Below, one piece after another: positions 42,432-49,542 of a stretch of DNA of 64,000 nt; position 1 is the first letter of the stretch, and each line of letters opens with the position of its first letter. A program made the translations under genes and the position numbers. Origin of the DNA: JALYUS01 sp038231255 (GTDB lineage Bacteria > Chloroflexota > Chloroflexia > Thermomicrobiales > JALYUS01); contig JBBRLR010000001.1 in NCBI GenBank assembly GCA_038231255.1, positions 1-64,000 on the forward strand, in the 5' to 3' direction. The notes below the pieces were generated by a model. It did no database searches. It was not told the DNA's origin and saw nothing but the letters and a program-made list of their open reading frames with translations.

Positions 42432-42631
42432 AACCAGACGAAACAAGAGAGAAACGCAGAGAGCGCAATGAGCGCAGAGGACGTAGAGGGGTTCAAAGAA
42501 TGAGACTGATACGAGAAATCTCAGATATTGGCGGTCTGTTTCTCTCGTCTCTCAACCCACCTTTCCCCCCCTCTCTATCCTCTGCGTCCTCTGCACTCCC
42601 TGCGCCTCTGCGTTTCTCTCTTGTTTCATCC
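42429..42631. repeat. Family B inverted repeat, copy B7 (long)
   Basis: Left arm GAAACAAGAGAGAAACGCAG plus GCGCAGAGGACGTAGAG; right arm CCTCTGCGTCCTCTGCA and GCGCCTCTGCGTTTCTCTC. It begins at the stop of the LLM gene and ends 17 bases before the start codon of the monooxygenase gene. Confidence 0.88.
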
Positions 42632-42648
42632 CGTGAGGCGGCGTGCGG

Positions 42649-44805
42649 ATGAAGGTGCAGGTACTTGGGGGCGGGCCAGCGGGGCTGTATGCGAGTTTGC
42701 TCTTGAAGCAGGGGCATCCCAATTGGGAAATTGCCCTCCACGAGCGCAACCCGGAGGGCGCGACGTACGGCTGGGGCGTCGTCTTTTCCGACCGGACATT
42801 GACCGAACTGCGCGAAGCCGACCCGACGACCTACCGCGAAATCACCGACGCCTTCGTAATCTGGGACGCGATTGACGTGCTGGTGAAGGGGCAGTTGATC
42901 CGCTGCGAGGGACACACCTTCGCGGGCATCGCGCGCCGCCATCTGCTCGACATCCTCCAGCGCCGGTGTATCGCACTTGGAGTTGGCCTCCATTTCGATG
43001 CGATAGTGAGCGACCCGGACGCCTTGCGGCAGGACGCCGACCTGTTGATCGCGGCGGACGGCGTCAACAGCATGACCCGCCAGCGGCACGCCGACGCCTT
43101 CCGTCCACAGACGGAGACGGGGAAGACGCGCTTCATCTGGTTCGGCACCGACAAGGTCTACGACGCCTTCACGTTCATCTTCAAGGAGAGCGAGTACGGC
43201 CTCTTCCAAGTCCACGCCTATCCGTTCGACGCGACGATGGGTACCTTCATCGTCGAGTGCGCGGAGGAGACGTGGCAGCGCGCGGGCTTGTCCGAGACGG
43301 ACGAGGCGGCGAGCGTCGCCTTCTGCGAGGCGCTCTTCGCGGACCATCTCGCGGGACGGCATCTCCGCTCGAACCGCTCGCACTGGCTGAAATTCGTCAC
43401 GCTCAAAAACGCGCGCTGGTCGCACGAGAATATCGTGCTGCTCGGCGACGCGGCGCACACGGCGCACTTCTCGATCGGCTCCGGGACGAAACTGGCGATG
43501 GAGGATGCCATCGCGCTCGCCACCGCCTGCGATCAGCACGCCGATCTGCCGACCGCGCTCCGCTTCTACGCGCTCGGCCGCAAGCCGCGTGTCGAGGCGA
43601 TCCAGCGCGCGGCGGCGGAAAGCCAGCGGTACTTCGAGAATGTCGGCCGCTATCGCCATTTCGCGCCGTTGCCCTTCGCCTTCAACCTGCTCACGCGCAG
43701 CGGCCGGATCACCTACGACAGCCTCCGCCTGCGCGATCCGCTGTTCATCGGCGACGTTGAACGCGAGTTCCAAGTATCGGCGAACGCAGCGAACAACGAT
43801 GATGTGACCCCACCACTCGTCTCCCCGCCCGCCGTCTTCACGCCGCTCCGCTTGCGGGATATGACGCTGCCAAACCGCCTCGTTTTCGCGCCGGTTTCGG
43901 AGTATGACGCGACCAATGGCCTCCCCACTGAGCGACAGGCGGACCGGATCATCGCACAGGCGCGCGGCGGCGCGGGGCTGCTGCTCACCGAACCCGTCGC
44001 CATTGCGTCGGAAGGGCGCATCACACCCGGCGATGTTGGGCTGTATCATTCAAAACACGTTGAGGCATGGACGCGGATTGTCGCGACCGTCCACGACACA
44101 TCTTCCGCGAAGATCGGGCTGCACCTGAACCACGCCGGGCGCCGAGGCTCGACGCGACCGCGTTCCGAAGGCTTGGACAAGCCGCTCCGCGACGGCAACT
44201 GGTCGCTCCTCTCCGCCTCCGCGCTCCCCTACGGCCCCGGCAATCAGATACCGAAAGCGATGGACTGCGACGAGATGGAGCAAGTGCGCGCGGCGTTCGT
44301 CGCGGCGGCGGAGCATGGCGCGGTGGCCGGATTCGATCTGCTGCATCTGAACCTGACGCACGGCTACCTGCTCGCCAGTTTCCTTTCCCCGCTGACGAAC
44401 CGGCGCGAGGACGAGTACGACGGCGTGCTGGAAAACCGCCTCCGCTTCCCGCTCGCGCTGTTCGATGCCGTCCGTGCCGTTTGGCCCGCCGAAAAACCGC
44501 TCGCGGTCGCCCTTTCCGCGACGGACTGGGCGAAGGGCGGCAACGACCTCGCGGACGCTGTCCTGATCGCCCACGCGCTAAAGGAGCACGGCTGCGACCT
44601 GATCGCCGTCCACGCCGGGCAGGCGACGCTTGCTAGCCAGCCCGTCTACGATTTCGAAGCATTCGCCAGTTACAGCGACATCATCCGCAACGAATCGGGT
44701 ATCCCGACGCTCGCAACCGCCTACACGACGACGACCGGCCAGGCGAACACGCTCCTCGCCGCCGGGCGCGCCGATCTTTGCCTATTCAGCCCGCCACATC
44801 GGTAA
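42649..44805 (+). CDS. Fused FAD monooxygenase / old yellow enzyme, 2-aminobenzoyl-CoA monooxygenase/reductase-like
   Basis: 718 residues from the ATG at 42649 (GTG at 42643 is an alternative). The N-terminal half (about 1-375) is a class A flavoprotein hydroxylase: FAD motif VLGGGPAGLYAS, then LLIAADGVNS and LLGDAAHTAHFSIGSG. The C-terminal half (about 395-718) is an old yellow enzyme TIM barrel: PNRLVFAPVSEYDATNG, GLHLNHAGRRG (substrate His), LTHGYLLASFLSPL. This domain pair is the hallmark of 2-aminobenzoyl-CoA monooxygenase/reductase and of salicylyl-CoA 5-hydroxylase fusions. In the known pathway it hydroxylates and dearomatises 2-aminobenzoyl-CoA. It sits between a CoA ligase and an enoyl-CoA hydratase, which fits. 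Confidence 0.9.
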   Translation: MKVQVLGGGPAGLYASLLLKQGHPNWEIALHERNPEGATYGWGVVFSDRTLTELREADPTTYREITDAFVIWDAIDVLVKGQLIRCEGHTFAGIARRHLLDILQRRCIALGVGLHFDAIVSDPDALRQDADLLIAADGVNSMTRQRHADAFRPQTETGKTRFIWFGTDKVYDAFTFIFKESEYGLFQVHAYPFDATMGTFIVECAEETWQRAGLSETDEAASVAFCEALFADHLAGRHLRSNRSHWLKFVTLKNARWSHENIVLLGDAAHTAHFSIGSGTKLAMEDAIALATACDQHADLPTALRFYALGRKPRVEAIQRAAAESQRYFENVGRYRHFAPLPFAFNLLTRSGRITYDSLRLRDPLFIGDVEREFQVSANAANNDDVTPPLVSPPAVFTPLRLRDMTLPNRLVFAPVSEYDATNGLPTERQADRIIAQARGGAGLLLTEPVAIASEGRITPGDVGLYHSKHVEAWTRIVATVHDTSSAKIGLHLNHAGRRGSTRPRSEGLDKPLRDGNWSLLSASALPYGPGNQIPKAMDCDEMEQVRAAFVAAAEHGAVAGFDLLHLNLTHGYLLASFLSPLTNRREDEYDGVLENRLRFPLALFDAVRAVWPAEKPLAVALSATDWAKGGNDLADAVLIAHALKEHGCDLIAVHAGQATLASQPVYDFEAFASYSDIIRNESGIPTLATAYTTTTGQANTLLAAGRADLCLFSPPHR

Positions 44806-44826
44806 GCACACCGAAAGGGAAACAAA

Positions 44827-45618
44827 ATGGAGTACGACTTCAACTACGCCGTTCGAGACGGCGTCGCGACAGTGACGTTCGACCGGCCGGAGGTGCTGAA
44901 TGCGCTGACGTTCGCGGTCTACGCGCAGTTCCGCGATCTGCTCGAAGCGCTGCGCTACGACGATGCGGTGAAAGTGCTCGTCCTCACCGGCAGTGGCGAC
45001 GGCTTCTGCTCCGGCGGCGATGTCCACGAGATCATCGGCGAACTGCTGAAGCGGGATACGAAGGGGCATCTCGAATTCACCCGGATGACGGGCGCGGTCG
45101 TCGCGAACATGCGGCTGCTCGATAAGCCGATCATCGCCGCACTCAATGGCACAACGGCCGGGGCGGGTGCGGTGATCGCCCTCGCCGCCGACCTCCGCCT
45201 TGCCGCCGCGCACGCGCGCATCGCCTTCCTGTTCACGCGCGTCGGCCTGACGGGCGCGGACATGGGCGCGGCGTACCTGCTCCCCCGGATCGTCGGGCAG
45301 GGGCGCGCGCTCGAATTGCTCCTGTTCGGCGACAGCATTGACGCGCCGACCGCCGAACGATACGGCCTCGTCAACCGCGTCCTGCCGCCCGAAGAATTGC
45401 TACCGACCGCCTACAAGTGGGCAGAACGGCTGGCGAATGGCCCGACACTCGGCATTTCGATGACCAAGCGGATGGTGAACAACGAGTGGAACATGGACCT
45501 GCTCGCCGCCATCGAGGCGGAAGCGCAGGCCCAGGCGCTCCTGCTGATGGGCGAGGATCACCGCCTCTTCTACGAGGCATTTCTGGAGAAGGCGAAACCG
45601 ACCTTTACCGGTCGCTGA
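44827..45618 (+). CDS. Enoyl-CoA hydratase/isomerase family protein
   Basis: 263 residues, start 21 bases after the monooxygenase stop, with GAAAGGGA upstream. Crotonase fold: NALTFAVYAQFRDL, VLTGSGDGFCSGGDVHEI (first oxyanion Gly/Ala segment), AALNGTTAGAGAVIALAADLRLA, then FTRVGLTGADMGAAYLLPRIVG. Residues matching the catalytic Glu pair of rat mitochondrial hydratase are not obvious (GADMGA in the second position), so it could be a hydrolase, isomerase or lyase. Context suggests it acts on ring-cleavage or dearomatised CoA thioesters of the aromatic pathway. Confidence 0.88.
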   Translation: MEYDFNYAVRDGVATVTFDRPEVLNALTFAVYAQFRDLLEALRYDDAVKVLVLTGSGDGFCSGGDVHEIIGELLKRDTKGHLEFTRMTGAVVANMRLLDKPIIAALNGTTAGAGAVIALAADLRLAAAHARIAFLFTRVGLTGADMGAAYLLPRIVGQGRALELLLFGDSIDAPTAERYGLVNRVLPPEELLPTAYKWAERLANGPTLGISMTKRMVNNEWNMDLLAAIEAEAQAQALLLMGEDHRLFYEAFLEKAKPTFTGR

Positions 45619-45621
45619 AGC

Positions 45622-46467
45622 CTATGCCACCAACTCCTTGTCTGCCATCACAACGGCGCGCACGCTCTCGGTGATCTTCGCCAGATGTCGGAAGGCCAGC
45701 ACCGCGAGCACGGCGAAGATGATCGCCTGGGCCACATGTATCCAGAACCAGCCATCCGCACCTCCTTCTCCGATTAGCCGCCGTGTCGTGTCGCGCGGCC
45801 AGACGAGGGTGAAGAAGATCAGCAGGCCGATGGCGTGGACCGCAATGCCCGGCAGGATCGAATCGCTGAGGTGCGCCATCACGCCAAACGTCACATCCAC
45901 GAACAGATAAAAGAGCAGTGTGGGCCATACGAAACCCTGCGTCAGGCCGTGGCCCGGTGCGATCACGAAGGCGGGAATGACGATCGCGACTGGGACGCGT
46001 ACCGTTCGCTCCAATATGCTCTGGAAATATCCCCGGAAAGCGGCTTCCTCGGCGAGCGACGTGACGAGCGATGCCGTGGCGAGTACGAGCGCCACGGTGA
46101 GCAACGGGTATTTGGAGTAGTCGGGAAGAGCGTTACCGGGCACCGTCACAAGCCGGAACAACACGATCCAAAGGCCGGACAAGGCAACGATTGACAGCGC
46201 ACCTGCCACCGCAGCCCAAGCGAACACTAAACCCGATACCTGCCTGACCCGGAATGCGCGGTGGCGCGTATCCCCGGTGCCACCGAGATACCGCCACATT
46301 AGCCAAAGGAGCGAGGCCATCACGACGACCGACCACGGGATCGCGGGAGTGCTCGCGAGGTTGCCGACGAGCAGCGCTGTCCAGACTGCGCCGACGGCCA
46401 CCGTTAGCAGCAATGCCAGGAACCCGGATCGCACGACTGGCAAAATCCGACCGGAAAGATCATTCAT
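45622..46467 (-). CDS. CPBP family intramembrane glutamic endopeptidase
   Basis: 281 residues from the ATG at 46467. About eight hydrophobic helices. The Abi/CAAX motif 1 is EEAAFRGYF, which holds the catalytic Glu pair and Arg, and later helices contain HGLTQG and a further His (VHAIG). Such proteins cleave prenylated or membrane peptides and include bacteriocin-maturation and immunity enzymes. The stop lies 3 bases from the stop of the hydratase gene, so the two converge. No substrate peptide gene is seen. Confidence 0.85.
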   Translation of the reverse strand: MNDLSGRILPVVRSGFLALLLTVAVGAVWTALLVGNLASTPAIPWSVVVMASLLWLMWRYLGGTGDTRHRAFRVRQVSGLVFAWAAVAGALSIVALSGLWIVLFRLVTVPGNALPDYSKYPLLTVALVLATASLVTSLAEEAAFRGYFQSILERTVRVPVAIVIPAFVIAPGHGLTQGFVWPTLLFYLFVDVTFGVMAHLSDSILPGIAVHAIGLLIFFTLVWPRDTTRRLIGEGGADGWFWIHVAQAIIFAVLAVLAFRHLAKITESVRAVVMADKELVA

Positions 46468-46609
46468 GTGCTTCAACCCTTTGTATGTACGGACAGCGAT
46501 GATTGGACCCGTACGGCGCGCGACAGATTCACCGATAAGTACGCGCAGTGCCACGGAAATGGATGACGCGCGCACCGAGACGCGATGCGCGATGCGCGCC
46601 ACGTGTGCG

Positions 46610-46615
46610 TATAAT
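46610..46615 (+). promoter_or_regulatory. Putative -10 (TATAAT) of the GMC oxidoreductase gene
   Basis: A perfect TATAAT lies 67 bases before the ATG of the GMC gene in a divergent gap. No clear -35; GATGCG stretches lie upstream. Confidence 0.5.
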
Positions 46616-46676
46616 GATGCCCGGCACACTCCACAGCGGACGAAAGACGACTTTCGCTCAGAATGGACGGCACAGG

Positions 46677-48320
46677 ATGAATGCGTATTACCCCTATCGC
46701 GGCCCGTCGCCGCGCATCACCGATCCGGATGTATTGATTGTTGGCGCGGGAGCGGCGGGCGCGGCGGTGGCATGGAGTCTCGCGAAGGCCGGATTCCGCG
46801 TTGTCTGCCTCGATCAGGGCGACTGGGTGGACCCACAATCGCTGCCACACTACGGCGACGACTGGGAATTGCGCCGCCTGACAGATTTCAACCCGGACCC
46901 GAATATCCGCCAGTTACCCGAGGATTACCCGGTCAACGCCGAGGAATCCACCTACACGCCGCTGATGTTCAACGCCGTCGGTGGTAGCACGATCCATTGG
47001 AGCGCGCACTTCCCGCGCTTCCACCCGTCCGACTTCCGCGTTCGCTCGCTCGATGGCGTTGCGGACGACTGGCCGCTCTCGTACAACGAACTCGAACTGT
47101 ACTATGACTTCAACGACCGGATGATCGGCGTTTCCGGTCTTGCGGGCGATCCGGCCCAGCCGACCCGCTCACCGCGCCAAACGCCGCCGCTTCCCATCGG
47201 TACACTCGGCGAAACGATGGCGAAGGGGTTCGACAAACTCGGCTGGCATTGGTGGCCCTCCGACGCCGCGATCATCACCGCGCCGTACGGCGACGACGGT
47301 CGCCATCCTTGCAACCTCTGCGGCCCGTGCGACCTCGGCTGCCCGACCGGCGCGCGTTCCAGCGCCGATGTCACCTACTGGCCGTGGGCAATCAAACTCG
47401 GCGTCGAACTGCGGACGCGCTGCCGCGTCCGCGAGGTGACGGTGGATGCACATGGCCGGGCGCGCGGCGCGCTCTACTACGACGCGGGCGGGCAGTTGCA
47501 TGAGCAAACCGCGCCCGTCGTGATCGTCGCCTGCAACGGCGTCGGCACGCCGCGCCTGCTCCTCAACTCGCGCTCGCGCCACTTCCCGGACGGGGTCGCG
47601 AACCGGAGCGGGGTGGTCGGTCAGAATCTGATGTACCACTGCTACGCCTCAGTCGGCGGTGTTTTCCCCGAACCGCTCGAAGGGATGAAGGGCACCATCG
47701 GCGCGTGCATCTTCAGTCAGGAGTTCTACGAAACCGACTCGCGTAACGACTTCCTGCGCGGCTACCAGTTGCAAGTCGTCCGACAGTCCGGCCCCTTGAG
47801 CGCGGCGATGGGCGGCCTCGCCGGGCAACGCGTGCCGTGGGGCGCGGACCATCACCGCACGTTCGCCGACCGCTTCGGGCACATGGCCTTCATGGGCGTG
47901 ATGGGCGAGGACTTGCCGGAGACGCACAACGCGGTGACGCTTGACCCCGACCTCGTGGACGCACACGGCATCCCCGCGCCGCTCGTTCGCTACCGCCTGA
48001 GCGACAATAGCCGCCGGATGCTCGACCACGGCATCGCCCGCGCCGCCGAAGTCCTCGACGCGGCGGGTGCGACGGACGTGCTGACGTCCAATCCCTTCCG
48101 CCCCTCCGGCTGGCATCTGCTCGGCACCTGCCGGATGGGCGACGACCCGGCGGCATCGGTCGTGGACGGCTGGGGCCGCGCGCACGATGTCGAAAATCTC
48201 TTCATCGTGGACGGCAGCATCTTCGTCACGAGCGCGGTCGGCAACCCGACGACGACGATCCAGGCCCTCGCCCTCCGCACCGCCGACTATATCCAGCGCG
48301 AGCGAGGAAATCTCGCTTAA
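46677..48320 (+). CDS. GMC family oxidoreductase (gluconate/sugar dehydrogenase flavoprotein subunit type)
   Basis: 547 residues from the ATG at 46677. The FAD motif is DVLIVGAGAAGAAVAWSL; the GMC C-terminal motif is HLLGTCRMGDD...VDGSIFVTSAVGNPTTT. A cysteine cluster CNLCGPCDLGC lies at about residues 205-215, typical of flavoprotein subunits of membrane gluconate/2-ketogluconate-type dehydrogenases. It probably oxidises a sugar or sugar acid. Its partner gene follows at 48411 after repeat C2. The usual cytochrome c subunit gene is not adjacent. Confidence 0.9.
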   Translation: MNAYYPYRGPSPRITDPDVLIVGAGAAGAAVAWSLAKAGFRVVCLDQGDWVDPQSLPHYGDDWELRRLTDFNPDPNIRQLPEDYPVNAEESTYTPLMFNAVGGSTIHWSAHFPRFHPSDFRVRSLDGVADDWPLSYNELELYYDFNDRMIGVSGLAGDPAQPTRSPRQTPPLPIGTLGETMAKGFDKLGWHWWPSDAAIITAPYGDDGRHPCNLCGPCDLGCPTGARSSADVTYWPWAIKLGVELRTRCRVREVTVDAHGRARGALYYDAGGQLHEQTAPVVIVACNGVGTPRLLLNSRSRHFPDGVANRSGVVGQNLMYHCYASVGGVFPEPLEGMKGTIGACIFSQEFYETDSRNDFLRGYQLQVVRQSGPLSAAMGGLAGQRVPWGADHHRTFADRFGHMAFMGVMGEDLPETHNAVTLDPDLVDAHGIPAPLVRYRLSDNSRRMLDHGIARAAEVLDAAGATDVLTSNPFRPSGWHLLGTCRMGDDPAASVVDGWGRAHDVENLFIVDGSIFVTSAVGNPTTTIQALALRTADYIQRERGNLA

Positions 48321-48398
48321 GTTGGTAGCGTAGGCTTCAGCCTACGATATCTCGCGGTATGGGCTATAGGGACGCAGGCTGAAGCCTACGCTACCAAC
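48321..48398. repeat. Family C REPIN-like repeat, copy C2
   Basis: Starts GTTGGTAGCGTAGGCTTCAG at the stop codon of the GMC gene and ends CGCTACCAAC. The ends are perfect inverted repeats of about 19 bases. It stands between the two subunit genes of one enzyme. Confidence 0.9.
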
Positions 48399-48410
48399 GA
48401 GGAGAAACCG

Positions 48411-48968
48411 ATGCAGGAAGACCAGTCCATCCAACCGCTCGCGGGCGACACGACCGTCGCCGGGCCGCAAGCCGCCGCCGCCGTCACGCCGCGCGAGCCG
48501 CCCGCCGCCGCCCCAAGCGTCCTCGATGGCGCGCAGGAGGCGCTGCTCGGTGCGGTGCTGAACCGGCTCATCCCGGAGGCGGATGGACTGCCGGGCGCGG
48601 GCGATCTCGGCATCATCGCCACGATTGACCGCACCCTCGCGGCGTATCCACTCCTTCGCCGCCTCTTCCACGACGGCCTTGTGGAGATCGAAGTCGAGAG
48701 CGCCCGGCAGGCCCAATCCGGCTTCATCGGCCTTGATGGCGACCGGCAGGATGCGGTCTTGCGAGCAGTCGAAAAAGCCTTTCCTGCCTTCTTCGCCGCG
48801 CTCGTTGACCACGCCTACCGGGGCTACTACACGCACCCGCACGTCTACCAGGCCATCGGCTACGCGCACCGCCCGCCGCAACCCCTCGGCCACGAACTGC
48901 CATTGTTCGACCCCGCGATGCTGGAAAAGCAGCGGCAGCGCGCCCCATTCTGGCGGCAAACAGATTAA
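48411..48968 (+). CDS. Gluconate 2-dehydrogenase subunit 3 family protein (small subunit)
   Basis: 185 residues from the ATG at 48411, GAGGAG upstream. The family motif is LLGAVLNRLIPEADGLPGAG, followed by the pattern FIGLDGDRQDAVL and HAYRGYYTHPHVY. No twin-arginine signal is recognised at the N-terminus, although this small subunit often carries one; the first 40 residues are Ala/Pro-rich. It pairs with the upstream GMC flavoprotein. The cytochrome c component is missing locally, so electrons must leave by another carrier. Confidence 0.85.
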   Translation: MQEDQSIQPLAGDTTVAGPQAAAAVTPREPPAAAPSVLDGAQEALLGAVLNRLIPEADGLPGAGDLGIIATIDRTLAAYPLLRRLFHDGLVEIEVESARQAQSGFIGLDGDRQDAVLRAVEKAFPAFFAALVDHAYRGYYTHPHVYQAIGYAHRPPQPLGHELPLFDPAMLEKQRQRAPFWRQTD

Positions 48969-49001
48969 GGATGGAAGTCACGACACGCTAAAACGCGGTC
49001 A

Positions 49002-49136
49002 TCAATCCCACAATTGTCGCTCATCTGGGACACCCTTTCGGCTCTCCACCCGCGTTGTCGTCGCGAAATGTCCGCGAACCGTGAGGAAACGCGCCAAATC
49101 TTCCGGGGCATCCTCATCGAGGTAGAATGCCGCCAT
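49002..49136 (-). pseudogene. Truncated DUF5615 (PIN-like) toxin remnant
   Basis: ATG 49136 overlaps the stop of the DUF433 frame (taATG). The 44 residues read MAAFYLDEDAPEDLARFLTV, then GHFATTTRVESRKGVPDERQLW, which matches the start of DUF5615/PIN-like proteins (a DED acidic pair and the later DERQLW-like motif). It stops at 49002. In another frame just beyond, DDRVLACRDFHP resembles the next conserved RVLxxxRDF segment. So the gene has lost bases and its C-terminal part. Inferred as the decayed toxin of a pair; its normal length is about 110-130 residues. Confidence 0.65.
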
Positions 49137-49461
49137 TACTCGAAGCGGTTCTGTTCGAGGCGATGATTAATCGCGCCGCAATGCTGGAGATAATAGGCCC
49201 ATGCGGCTTCGACTACTTCCCGCGAGATGTGGCACATCGCCGCGACATCATCGGTATTGTTGTCGTTCGCTGCCATGCTCCCGATGATCGCCACACGGGA
49301 ATACCCGGCTCCGTAAGCCAGTATTCGTCATGGCCCGGGTTCGATGGATGCGGGCCGACGTGCCGGGCGATCAGGGCATCAGTTTCATTTGTCGTCAGTG
49401 TACGGACCCTCGTGTTTTCCTTTTCTCTTTCCGAGCATACCACGTCGAGTATCAAGGGCAC
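49136..49461 (-). pseudogene. DUF433 antitoxin-like gene with frameshift
   Basis: From the ATG at 49461: LTTNETDALIARHVGPHPSN, then PGHDEYWLTEPGIPVW. One base is missing near 49286-49290 (GTGTGGCGATC where GTGTGGGCGATC would keep the frame). The following frame continues IIGSMAANDNNTDDVAAM, ISREVVEAAWAYY and ends QNRFE at 49136. This is the usual DUF433 sequence: a short helix-turn-helix-like domain with PVWAIIG and the EAALAYY-type helix. DUF433 proteins are antitoxin-like partners of DUF5615 toxins. Confidence 0.7.
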
Positions 49462-49474
49462 CGGCGTTTGCGTT

Positions 49475-49540
49475 GGTAGCGCAGGCTTTCCAGCCTGATT
49501 CTGCCAGATGGGGACACAGGCTGGAAAGCCTGCGCTACCA
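49475..49540. repeat. Family C REPIN-like repeat, copy C3
   Basis: GGTAGCGCAGGCTTTCCAGC paired with GCTGGAAAGCCTGCGCTACC, 24-base centre. It ends 3 bases beyond the stop codon of the S9 peptidase gene (49543). Confidence 0.9.
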
Positions 49541-49542
49541 CA

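Noticed and set aside
42493..44049. Long minus-strand frame opposite the fused monooxygenase gene
   Set aside because: Charged, domain-free antisense frame of a high-GC gene; the plus strand encodes a full-length recognised enzyme.
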